A DNA stretch of 64,000 nt from SHZI01 sp963698405. Its GTDB lineage: Bacteria > Pseudomonadota > Gammaproteobacteria > Steroidobacterales > GCA-2729495. Of the stretch, positions 39,275-48,689 are shown one piece after another (the stretch's first letter is position 1; every line of letters begins with the position of its first letter). The stretch is taken from positions 4,034-68,033 of the forward strand of contig CAVOQT010000006.1 in NCBI GenBank assembly GCA_963698405.1. Direction: 5' to 3'. Position numbers and translations under genes: made by a program. The notes below the pieces were generated by a model. The model ran no database searches. It had not been told where the DNA came from and saw only the letters and a program-made list of their open reading frames with translations.

Positions 39275-39943
39275 ATGATTACTACCGGCAAATCGATGAG
39301 CGAAGTTCCGGCGATCAACCGTTTTCTGACCTACTGCCGTGTACGCACCGTACCGGGCAAGACCGTCATGATTCACGCGGGCGATGTACCAGACAGCCTC
39401 TACTACATCATGGACGGCTCGGTCGAAGTGATGATCGAGGACGAGGACGGCAACGAAATGGTGCTGGCCTATCTGAACAAGGGACAGTTCTTCGGCGAAA
39501 TGGGCCTGTTTCACGACCAGCCCGCCCGCAGCGCCTGGGTGAGAACCCGCACCACGGCGGAAATCGCCGAAATGACCTACGCCCGCTTCCGGCAGATCGC
39601 CAGCGAGAGCCCGGGCCTGGTCTTCGAACTGGCCACCCAGCTCGCCACCCGCCTCGACCGCACCAACCGCAAACTTGGCGACCTCGCTTTCGTCGATGTC
39701 ACCGGCCGCGTGGCTCACGCCATCATGGACCTGTGCAACGAACCCGATGCGATGACCCATCCGGACGGCATGCAGATCAAGGTCAGCCGCCAGGAACTGT
39801 CACGCCTCGTCGGCTGCTCACGCGAGATGGCTGGCCGCGTACTGAAGGTACTTGAGGAACAGGGCCTGATTTCGGCCAGCGGCAAGACGATCGTGGTCTT
39901 CAATGCGCGCCCAAAGCCCCGACTGAAGGCCGTCGGCCTCTGA
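39275..39943 (+). CDS. crp: cAMP receptor protein family regulator (Crp/Vfr/Clp)
   Basis: 222 residues, intact. The N-terminal cyclic-nucleotide domain has VMIHAGDVPDSLYYIMDGSV and KGQFFGEMGLF, ending RSAWVRTRT; the C-terminal winged helix has SRQELSRLVGCSREMAGRVL. The segment GDLAFVDVTGRVAHAIMDLC is almost the same as in Pseudomonas Vfr. Start 39275 is fixed by GGGGAGA 8 bases upstream. A Crp box lies in its promoter region. As a global regulator it might respond to cAMP (Vfr) or c-di-GMP (Xanthomonas Clp); not decided here. Confidence 0.92.
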   Translation: MITTGKSMSEVPAINRFLTYCRVRTVPGKTVMIHAGDVPDSLYYIMDGSVEVMIEDEDGNEMVLAYLNKGQFFGEMGLFHDQPARSAWVRTRTTAEIAEMTYARFRQIASESPGLVFELATQLATRLDRTNRKLGDLAFVDVTGRVAHAIMDLCNEPDAMTHPDGMQIKVSRQELSRLVGCSREMAGRVLKVLEEQGLISASGKTIVVFNARPKPRLKAVGL

Positions 39944-39958
39944 TATAGAACCCCGACC

Positions 39959-40031
39959 GTGGGAGCGGCTTCAGCCGCGATTGTTGGCCAATAATCGCGG
40001 CTGAAGCCGCTCCTACAGAAGGCGCTCCTAC
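39959..40031. repeat. REP palindrome cluster
   Basis: Two facing units (39959-39979 and 39994-40016) plus an incomplete third one at 40021-40031. They separate convergent crp and rpe; the TAG in the third unit is the rpe stop codon. Confidence 0.88.
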
Positions 40032-40706
40032 GGGGCAGAGGCCAGCTCGGCGCGCATGCGCTTGATGGTAGCGGCGTAGTCGTCGCTGCCGAAGATCGCT
40101 GAACCTGCCACGAACACATCAGCACCGGCCTCCGCAACGCTGCGGATATTGTCGGTCTTGATCCCGCCATCCACTTCGAGCATCACCGGCCGGCCCAGTG
40201 CGGTGATCCGTTCACGTACGGCCCGCAGCTTCGGCAGGCTGCCGGGAATGAATGCCTGGCCACCAAAACCCGGATTCACCGACATGACCAGCACGAGGTC
40301 CAGATGCGGCAGCGTGTAGTCCAGACAATCGAGCGGCGTGGCCGGATTCAGGGCCAGGCCCGGACGGCAGCCGAGTTCACGAATCAGGCTGATGGTGCGA
40401 TCCACATGCCGGGTCGCCTCGGGATGAAAGCTGATCCAGCTCGCACCGGCACCGGCAAAGGCGCGCGCCAGTTCATCGACCGGCTGCACCATCAGGTGCA
40501 CGTCGATCGGCGCCTTGATGCCACGCTTGCGCAACGCCTGCGCAGACCAGCGGGCCGATGGTCAGATTCGGCACGTAGTGGTTGTCCATCACATCGAAGT
40601 GAATCACGTCGGCACCGGCCGCGAGGACAGCTTCGACTTCCTCGCCGAGCCGGGCAAAGTCTGCCGACAGGATGGATGGCGCGATCAGGCGGACGGGTGA
40701 TTTCAC
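40028..40706 (-). CDS. rpe: Ribulose-phosphate 3-epimerase (one frameshift)
   Basis: About 226 residues. TIM barrel with IAPSILSADFARLGEEVE, HFDVMDNHYVPNLTIGP (metal His and catalytic Asp), IDVHLMV, MSVNPGFGGQAFIP and LEVDGGIKTDNI. Pentose-phosphate and Calvin-cycle enzyme. An extra base near 40548 separates GPLVC from ALRKRGIKAP. The GTG at 40706 gives the usual short N-terminus. The final codon Pro is followed by TAG of the REP unit. Confidence 0.93.
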
Positions 40707-40755
40707 TGAAGGTGACTTTTCGCTGCGGAGCTGAGGCGGAAAATATAGCACGCGC

Positions 40756-41576
40756 TCAGCGCATGCCCCGATGTTCACGGATCAGTTCATAGGCGGCGCG
40801 GATCTCATGCGTGCGTTCCTTGGCCGCCTCGAGCATGTCCTCGGGCAGCCCGCGGGCGGCCTGCTTGTCCGGGTGATGCTGGTTCATCAGGCGCCGATAG
40901 GCTTTCTTGACCTCGGCATCGCTGGCGTCCGGCTCGATATCGAGCGCCCGATAGGCGCCCGCCCAGCGTCTGTTGCGGCGTGCTCGTGGTCCGCTGCTGG
41001 CGGAAGGCACGCCGGGCGCGCAGTGCCGCTTCCAGCTGCGTGAGCCCGAACGTGCTGACGCCCAGCGTACGGGCCATCTGCAGCAGCAGCGTCCGTTCGC
41101 CGATGCCGATCGCCGCCTTGCCGAGCAGAAAATCCATCTGGATCTCGAGGAAGGTCTGCAGCAGCTGCGGCTGGCTGCGGCAGGCCCGGCGGAGCCTGGC
41201 GACATGCTCCAGCAGCGGGAAATCCTGGCCCTTGCCCAGCGTGAAGCAATCCATGGCCCGACGCACCGCTGGCGGGCGGCAGGTGCATGTTTGCCATCAC
41301 GGTGCGCGCTGAATCGAGCTCTTCCTCGGAAACCCGACCGTCAGCCTTGGCCAGCGCACCCAGGCCATAAAAGGTGGTCTCGAAGAACAGCCGCTGCCGG
41401 TCGGCAGCTGACCAGATACCGGCATCCGCCGGGTCGTAGCCGAGCCCACGCAGCCTGTCGCCCTGGCCGGCGCCGCGGTCAAACTGGTGACCCAGCGCAG
41501 TGCCGATGATCGCCCCCGGCGGGCCACCGACGAGGAAACCGAGAATGCCGCCGCCGACTTTACCAATCCATGCCAT
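40756..41576 (-). CDS. djlA: DjlA-like co-chaperone with TerB and J domains (frameshifted)
   Basis: About 273 residues. N-terminal glycine-rich membrane-embedding segment MAWIGKVGGGILGFLVGGPP, a TerB-like helical domain (ALAKADGRVSEEELDSARTV), and a C-terminal J domain with YRALDIEPDASDAEVKKAYR and the invariant HPD in NQHHPDKQ. It activates DnaK ATPase at the inner membrane. Frame breaks near 41275 and 40975. Divergent from purC by 44 bases. Confidence 0.85.
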
Positions 41577-41620
41577 GTCGTAAAAAGCCAAGCGGGGATC
41601 CCGCTGCTAGAATGCCGTCG

Positions 41621-42536
41621 ATGAATGCCGAGATCGCCCCTGACGCACTCTACGAATCCAGATTGACAGCCCTCACCCGGCTCAGTCAAGGCAAGGTGCG
41701 TGACATCTATGCCGTGGATGCAGCAGCATCTGCTGATCGTCACCACTGACCGGTTGTCGGCCTTCGATGTGGTGCTGCCCGATCCGATTCCGGGCAAGGG
41801 CGAGGTGCTCACCCGCCTGTCGAATTTCTGGTTCTGCACGCACGACCGGCATCGTCCGCAATCATCTGGCCAGACCTGAAGCTCGAAGACGTCATCACCG
41901 ATCCGGTCGAGCGGGCCACGGTCGCATCACGCTCGATGCTGGTTCGCCGCCTGAAGCCGCTGCCCATCGAGGCTGTGGTGCGCGGCTATCTGATCGGCTC
42001 CGGCTACAAGGACTACCAGGCCACCGGCGGCATCTGCGGCGTCGAACTGCCCGCCGGCCTGCCGCTCGCCGCACAGCTGCCCGAGCCGATGTTCACGCCA
42101 GCCACCAAGGCCGCCATCGGCGATCACGACGAGAACATCAGCTTTGCCGAATGCGCGAAGCTGATCGGCGCCGATCTCGCACAGTGCGTGCGCTCCCTGG
42201 CCATCCGCATCTACACCGAAGGTGCGGCCTATGCCCGTCGAGCGCGGCATCATCATCGCCGACACCAAGTTCGAGTTCGGCCTCGATGAGCAGGGCGAGC
42301 TGTATCTGATCGACGAGGTGATGACGCCCGATTCGTCGCGCTTCTGGCCGGCCGCCGAATATCGCACGGGGATCAGCCCACCGAGCTTCGACAAGCAGTT
42401 CGTGCGCGACTACCTGGAGACACTCGACTGGAACAAGAAGGCGCCGGGACCGCGCTTGCCGGCAGCCATCATCGAAGGCACCAGTGCGAAGTACCACCAG
42501 GCGCTGACCATGCTCACCGGCACTGGTGGAGACTGA
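41621..42536 (+). CDS. purC: SAICAR synthase (four frameshifts)
   Basis: About 304 residues, the long form of phosphoribosylaminoimidazole-succinocarboxamide synthase in purine biosynthesis. Blocks across frames: LSQGKVRDIYAVD, HLLIVTTDRLSAFDVVLPDP, RTTGIVRNHLA, RRLKPLPIEAVVRGYLIGSG, ERGIIIADTKFEFGLDEQGE and DEVMTPDSSRFWPA. Extra single bases near 41720, 41833, 41875 and 42235. Four independent frameshifts in an essential-type gene that otherwise keeps every motif point to sequencing error. Start 41621; 41612 is in frame too. Confidence 0.93.
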
Positions 42537-42551
42537 GCAGCGCGCGGATCC

Positions 42552-43915
42552 TCAGCTGCCGGCGATCGTCATCCGCTCGATCAGGATCGAGCCGGTCAGC
42601 ACCGCACCACGACGGTCCACGTCGGTGCCGATGCCGAGGATGCCGCGGTACATGTCCTTCAGGTTGCCGGCGATCGTGATCTCGGTAACCGGGTACTGAA
42701 TCTTGCCGTTCTCGACCCAGAAGCCGCTGGCACCGCGCGAGTAATCACCCGTCACCGGATTGATGCCGCTGCCCATCAGGTCAGCGATTATCAGACCGCG
42801 ATCCATCTTCGCCAGCAGCTCGGCAAAGCTCTCACCGGTAGTCTGCACGACGAGGTTGTGCGCACCGCCAGCATTGCCGGTCGATGTCATGCCGAGCTTG
42901 CGCGCGTAGTAACTGCTCAGCATGTAGCCGCGCAGCACGCCCGCCTCCACCAGACAGCGCTCCGTCGTGGCCACCCCTTCTTCATCGAACGGGGCACTCG
43001 CCAGCGCCTTGTGCAGATGCGGCTGCTCGTCGATGGTGACACGGCTGGCAAACACCTGCGTATCCGAGCGAATCGACGAGGAACGAGGCCTTGCGGTACA
43101 GCGCGCCGCCACTGATGGCACCGAGCAGCGAGCCGATCAGGCCGCGCGCCATGCGCGCCGGAAACAGCACCGGTGCCGTGCGGGTCTCGAGTTTCTTGCC
43201 GCCCAGCCGGGCCACCGCACGCCGGCCAGCCTCGGCACCGATCAGCGCGGCCGCGGGCAGGTCACGCGGATCGCGGACCACCGCGTATTCGTAGTCGGTT
43301 TCCATCAGGCCATCGGCGCTGGCGACCACCGCACAGGACAGGCTGTGGTCAGACTCCGGGTAGCCGCCGATAAAACCGTGGCTGTTGCCATACACGCGCA
43401 GCCCTTCGCTGGCGCTGACCGATGCGCCTTCCGAGTTGGTTACGCGCGGATCGCTGTCCAGTGCGGCCGCTTCACAGGCACGTGGCCAGCTCGATGGCAG
43501 CGTCCGGTGTGATGTTCCAGGGGTGATACAGATCCAGATCCGGCACCTGCACAGGCATGCGCGCGGCATCAGCCAGACCGGCGTGCACATCCTCGGAACC
43601 GAAGCGCGCCAGCGTGCAGGCCTTGCGCACCGACTCCTCGATCGCTGCCGGCCGCAGGTCAGAGGTGCTGGTACTGCCCTTGCGGTGTCCGAACCAGACC
43701 GTGATGCCGAGACCCTGGTCGCGCTGATGCTGCAGGGTTTCGACCTCGCGCATGCGCACGTTCACCGAAAAGCCGGTACCGAAACTCGCACTCGCCTCGG
43801 CCTGTGAGGCGCCGAGTTCACGCGCCAGACGCAGCGCATCGCTGACTTTCTCTGCCAGCGGATCGAAGCCGCTGGTCACGCTCAGTGCAGCGGGAGTCTT
43901 CTTCGGCGCGCTCAT
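42552..43915 (-). CDS. pmbA: Metalloprotease subunit PmbA/TldE (two frameshifts)
   Basis: About 454 residues. With TldD it forms a heterodimeric protease that unfolds and cleaves peptides, such as microcin precursors and the CcdA antitoxin. Readable blocks: FSVNVRMREVETLQHQRDQG, NSEGASVSASEGLRVYGNSHG and GYMLSSYYARKLGMTSTGNA, ending LTGSILIERMTIAG. Frame breaks near 43475 and 43075. Overlaps tldD by 4 bases. It lacks the HExxxH motif of its partner, as expected. Confidence 0.92.
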
Positions 43916-45372
43916 TCTTCACCCCCGGTGCCGCCGACCGTCAGGCCGTCGATGCGCAGGGTGGGTTGCCCCACGCCGACCGGCACCGACTGGCCTTCCT
44001 TGCCGCACACGCCGACGCCGCTGTCGAGCTTGAGATCGTTGCCGACCATCGTCACCCGGCTGAGGACGGTCGCACCGTCACCCACCAGCGTGGCATCGCG
44101 GATCGGCGCACCCAGCTTGCCGTTCTCGATCAGGTAGGCCTCGCTGGCAGAAAACACGAACTTGCCGGAGGTGATATCCACCTGCCCGCCGCCGAAATTG
44201 CAGGCGTAGATACCGCGCTGCACCGACTCGATGATCTCGCCGGGATCGTGCGGGCCAGGCAGCATGTAGGTGTTGGTCATGCGCGGCAGCGGCAGATGGG
44301 CGAAGGACTGCCGCCGGCCGTTGCCGGTGGATTCGGTACCCATCAGCCGTGCGTTGAGCCGGTCCTGCATGTAGCCGCGCAGGCGGCCGTTCTCGATCAG
44401 CACCGTCTTGCTGGTGGGCGTGCCTTCGTCGTCGATGTTGAGTGAGCCGCGACGCCCTTCCAGCGTGCCGTCATCCACCACCGTACACAGCTCGGTGGCC
44501 ACCGCTTCGCCGATGCGGCCGGTGAAGGCCGAAGTGCCCTTGCGGTTGAAGTCGCCCTCCAGCCCGTGACCGATGGCTTCGTGCAGCAGCACACCGGGCC
44601 AGCCCGGCCCGAGCACCACCACCATCTCACCGGCCGGTGCCGGCACGGCGTCCAGATTTACCACTGCCTGACGCACGGCCTCGCGACCAAACTCCAGCAC
44701 GCGCTCATGGTCGAGCTTCTCGTAACCGTGGCGACCACCGCCACCAGCCACGCCCTGCTCGCGACGACCGTCGTGCTCGACGATCACAGAGATGTTGAAG
44801 CGCACCAGCGGACGCACATCGGCCGCCAGCGTGCCATCGCTGGCGCAGATGAAGATCACTTCGTGCGCAGCAGCGAGGCTGGCCACCACCTGCTTCACGC
44901 GCGGGTCGAGTGCGCGGACTTCGCGGTCCACCCGCTGCAGCAGGGCAACTTTCTCTTCGTCGGTCAGCGTCAGCAGCGGATCCATCGGCGGATAGAGCTG
45001 GCGACCGGTGCGCGCCTGCCAGGCCTTGACGCGACCCTGCTGGCCGCGACGCACGATCGCGCTGGCTGCATCGGCCGCCTGGTTGAGCGCCGGCACCACG
45101 ATCTCGTCGGAATAGGCAAAACCGGTCTTTTCACCGGCCATCGCCCGCACGCCGACGCCCTGCTCGATGCTGTAGGCACCGCCCTTGACGATGCCGTCCT
45201 CGATCGACCAGGACTCCTGCCGGGCGATCTGGAAATAGAGATCCGCATTGTCCACATCGCCGCGCATGAGCAGGCCGAGCGCATGATCGAGATCGCGGTC
45301 GGTGATACCGGCCGGATCCAGCAGTTCAGTGCGCGCCAGCGCGAGCGCAGTACCAGGACTCATGACATTCAT
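43912..45372 (-). CDS. tldD: Metalloprotease subunit TldD
   Basis: 486 residues, intact. The zinc motif HEAIGH lies at 264-269, followed by GLEGDFNRKGTSAFTGRIG; the C-terminal domain contains YACNFGGGQVDITSGKFVFS. Catalytic subunit of the TldD/E complex. The order nit-tldD-pmbA is common in gammaproteobacteria. Intact in a region where its neighbours are frameshifted. Confidence 0.95.
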   Translation of the reverse strand: MNVMSPGTALALARTELLDPAGITDRDLDHALGLLMRGDVDNADLYFQIARQESWSIEDGIVKGGAYSIEQGVGVRAMAGEKTGFAYSDEIVVPALNQAADAASAIVRRGQQGRVKAWQARTGRQLYPPMDPLLTLTDEEKVALLQRVDREVRALDPRVKQVVASLAAAHEVIFICASDGTLAADVRPLVRFNISVIVEHDGRREQGVAGGGGRHGYEKLDHERVLEFGREAVRQAVVNLDAVPAPAGEMVVVLGPGWPGVLLHEAIGHGLEGDFNRKGTSAFTGRIGEAVATELCTVVDDGTLEGRRGSLNIDDEGTPTSKTVLIENGRLRGYMQDRLNARLMGTESTGNGRRQSFAHLPLPRMTNTYMLPGPHDPGEIIESVQRGIYACNFGGGQVDITSGKFVFSASEAYLIENGKLGAPIRDATLVGDGATVLSRVTMVGNDLKLDSGVGVCGKEGQSVPVGVGQPTLRIDGLTVGGTGGEE

Positions 45373-45420
45373 GCAGATTCCAATACTGTTGGTGACGGCA
45401 GCCGCAGCAGTTCGAGGTGC

Positions 45421-46249
45421 TCAGCTCACCGTCTTGATGCGCCGGTGGTCGAGCACCGGGAACTGCTGCCGCAGGCGCTTGAGATGGGCCGGATCAATGG
45501 TCGCGCTGCAGACGCCCGGGCGACCGACACTCTGGGCAAGGATCGCACCCCAGGGGTCGATCACCATCGAGCGGCCATAGGTCTGACGGCCTGCCGGGTG
45601 CGTGCCGGTCTGCGCAGAGGCGACGACATAGCAGAGATTTTCGATCGCGCGCGCGCGCAGCAGCGGCTCCCAGTGCGCAAGCCCTGTGCGATAGGTAAAC
45701 GCAGCAGGCAGAGCGAGGATATCCATGCCCTGGCTCGCCATGCGGCGAAACTGTTCGGGGAAACGCAGGTCGTAGCAGACCGCGACGCCCAGCCTGCCCC
45801 ACGGCGTTTCAACGATCAGCGGCTTGGTGCCCGGTGTGGTGCTGTGCGACTCACGGTAGGCCTCTTCGCTCTCCGGCACGCGAACGTCGAAGAGATGAAT
45901 CTTGTCGTAACGCCCGGCGCGCTTGCCCTCGGCATCGTAGACCAGCGCCGCGGCATAGGGCCGCTTCGGATCATCGCTCTTCAGCGGAATCGTGCCGCCG
46001 ACGATCCACATCTTCGCGCGGGCCGCCTCGGCAGCCAGAAAATCCTGCAGCGGGCCTACATTGTTCTCTTCGGTGATCGCGAGCCGGTCAGATTCCCGCT
46101 TGCCCATGCGGGCGAAGTTCTCCGGCAATACCGCCAGTACCGCGCCATCGGCTGCGGCTGACCGGAGGGCGCGCCTCGCCCTGCGTCAGGTTGGCGGCCA
46201 CGTCTTCGCCGGAGTTCATCTGGATCGCTGCAATCTTCACCGTCGTCAT
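45421..46249 (-). CDS. Carbon-nitrogen hydrolase (nitrilase superfamily, frameshifted)
   Basis: About 275 residues. Starts MTTVKIAAIQMNSGEDVAAN, as in Nit/omega-amidase proteins. The catalytic triad is visible: Glu in LPENFARMGK, Lys in GRYDKIHLFDV and Cys in GVAVCYDLRFPEQF. One or two frame breaks near 46155-46170. Members at this locus next to tldD often act as deaminated-glutathione amidase; this is inference from family and position. Confidence 0.88.
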
Positions 46250-46399
46250 GCCTGTCTTCCCGTCGTAATCGTGGCAAGAGTCTAAACCGTCAGGCGCCCG
46301 ATTGCGCACTCCCACTCTGGAATATCAAGCGAAAAGCGACATAAGCTGAGTTGCGCCAAGGCAATGTCAAGTCACTCGCATCATGCGTCGCGTCAGCCA

Positions 46400-46405
46400 T
46401 ATAAT
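46400..46405 (+). promoter_or_regulatory. Consensus -10 element upstream of the VPLPA-tailed gene
   Basis: TATAAT lies 123 bases before the ATG at 46528 in the 278-base gap after the nit gene. No good -35 element is spaced correctly, so this is only a candidate; nothing else is recognisable in the gap. Confidence 0.3.
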
Positions 46406-46527
46406 CACGCTTCGCTGCCACCGATCCCGACCTTCGCAAGACAAGAAAACCAGTAATGCGACGCGAACGACCGGGCCATACAGCAACGCGATTACATCAA
46501 TCCTGAACGACAAGGACCGCATCACCC

Positions 46528-47375
46528 ATGTCCAGCAACAGCCTCTATGAACGTGCCCGGCGTCTGGCCGGAAACTCCGCCCTCGTCGCACTGTCACTCT
46601 CCGCTGCCCCCGGCATCGGCCAGGCTGCAAACCTGCTGCACGATTACTCGGCCGCTGGCGAGTATTCCAACTCGGGGTGGTTTACCGGTGAATTGGACGA
46701 GGCCGCTGCAGATGCCTCTACCCAGGGCACCGGCTTCAAGCTGACCGGCAGCAAGACTTTCAGCGACACCATGTTCTGGGGGTGGAACAACTACTACCAG
46801 GTGACGCTGCGCAAATATGACGTCACGGGTTTTGCCTTTGTCTGGGGCGGCGGCATCAATGGCTCGCTGAGCGATGGCGACATGCTCAACACAGCCTATG
46901 ATTTCAGCATCGACTTCACTCACACCACACCGACTTACCCTGAATATGACTATACGGGCGCGCAATTGAGCCTGGTTACCGGCCTGCGCAGCGAGCCCTA
47001 CACGCCCGAGCAGTGGCAGAGCGGCCCTGACAGCAACCCCCTCCTCCTAGCAACACCGCAGGGGGCAGCATGGAGGCCGCGGGCCAGCAGCAGTTCCAGG
47101 GCAATCTCGAACTGACCATCGACGAGTGGGCTGCGACGAATGCAACCTCCTGGTTCGTTATGTTGTCAGTGGAATGGTTCGATGCGCTCGCCGGTCCCGG
47201 CTATGAAGACACGCACGGCAGCATGAACGGCGACACCTTCACGCTGACCATTCCGAACCAGTCGATCGATGTCGACCTGATCTCGTCAACCGTCGTTCCG
47301 CTGCCCGGTGCAGTATGGCTGCTGGGCTCCGGCCTGCTCGGCCTGGCTTCAATTGGACGGCGCAAGAAAGCCTGA
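46528..47375 (+). CDS. VPLPA-CTERM surface protein (one frameshift)
   Basis: About 282 residues. Signal peptide in the first 34 residues (ALVALSLSAAPGIGQA), then an acidic beta-rich domain, and a C-terminal VPLPGAVWLLGSGLLGLASI followed by GRRKKA: the VPLPA variant of the PEP-CTERM sorting signal, recognised by a dedicated exosortase in the inner membrane. Frame break near 47045. The exosortase is not in this window. Function of the mature domain is unknown; such proteins often go with exopolysaccharide production, which fits the glycosyltransferase that follows. Confidence 0.75.
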
Positions 47376-47420
47376 GCACCGACCGGCCGACCGGAATCCT
47401 GGTCGGCCGGTTCACTGCCC

Positions 47421-48622
47421 ATGACCACCCCGCGCCTGCTGTTGCTGCTGGGTCAGTCCCCCTTCGACCCGACCAGTGGCGCCGCCCAGTCGATGCGCCA
47501 GATCGCGGAGTTGCTGGCCGCACAGGGCTTTTCGGTGCGCGCCCTTGCCACCACAGGCTGCGAGGGCGACACCGGCCACGAGCACCTCGCCTATCTGACG
47601 GCCGGCGGCTGGCATCCACGGCGTGTGTCCAGTTTTGCACAGCACGACCGGCAGGTACTTGAACTCGATACGGGCGGTGTACAACACGAACTGATCGAGG
47701 TCGACCCGCAACGCAAACATCGCTGGGAACAGGATGTCGGTGCGGTGTATGCAGCTCACCTCCACCGCCTGCAAGCAGAATTCAGGCCCACCCACGTGCT
47801 CACCTTCGGTGGCGACCGGGCTGACCAGGATCGCCGTGAAGCCTTGCGTGCCGCAGGCACACGCGTGGTATTTGCCCTGCATAATCTGCACTATCTGCCC
47901 CATCGTCCGGCCGCGTGTGATGCCTTTCTGGCACCGAGTCACTTTCTGGCACGGCGCTATGCAAAGGCATGGGGTGACGAGGTGGCGGTGCTCCCGCCCG
48001 CACTCTCCACGGACATCACCCTCGCTACCAGCCACGAGCCGGTATTCGTCACCTGGTTCAACCCGGAACCGGCCAAGGGCTTGTGGCTGATGGCACGTAT
48101 TGCCGAGCGGCTGGGCAAAGAACGCCCCGATATTCCCCTGCTGGTTGTAGAGGGACGCGGGCGTGCCGCAGATCTGGTGGCAGCAGGACGGGCAGCCGGC
48201 GTTGACCTCGGCCGCTACCCGAACATCATGTTCAACCCGCCCGTCGCCAGGGTCGCCGACCTGTGGGCAGCCTGTCGGGTACTGCTGGCACCATCGGTGG
48301 TTGAAGAAGCCGCAGGCCGCGTCGCGATGGAAGCCATGCTGAACGGTGCCGTGCCCATCGTGTCCGATCGCGGCGGGCTGCCGGAGATGACCGGCGAGGC
48401 TGGTATCGTCCTGCCACTGCCGGCCAGCTACACGCGCGGCTCTCGCGAACCCTTACCGCTGAAAATGGCAGCGCCCTGGTTCGACGCAATCATCAGGCTC
48501 GTGGATGATGAAGCCGAGTTCTGCTCGCCGCAGCACCGCAGCAAGAGCTGCCGGCTGCTGCCTGGCTGCCCGGGCAGCTCGGGCCCGTATACGCACGATG
48601 GTTCTCCGGCATCGTGGGCTGA
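47421..48622 (+). CDS. Family 4 glycosyltransferase (frameshifted C-terminus)
   Basis: About 400 residues, GT-B fold. N-terminal domain LLLLLGQSPFDPTSGAAQSM and the hinge HNLHYLPHRPAACDAFLAPS; donor domain TWFNPEPAKGLWLMARIAER and VVEEAAGRVAMEAMLNGAVP with the E-x7-E motif. Frame breaks near 48522 and 48555; the corrected C-terminus ends YARWFSGIVG and a TGA at 48622. Read uncorrected, it would run on into the next gene as a false 773-residue fusion. Confidence 0.78.
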
Positions 48623-48689
48623 CTCATCGCTCGACTACAATCGACCCGTAACCGCACGAGCCCCGGCGGATTGTGAGGAGCTTTGCACC

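Noticed and set aside
22543..40031. CRISPR repeats
   Set aside because: The repeated palindromes are short REP units scattered singly or in facing pairs at gene ends, with no regular spacers and no cas genes.
39940..40035. Small RNA gene between crp and rpe
   Set aside because: The strong hairpins are fully explained by facing REP units; no promoter is seen within the gap.
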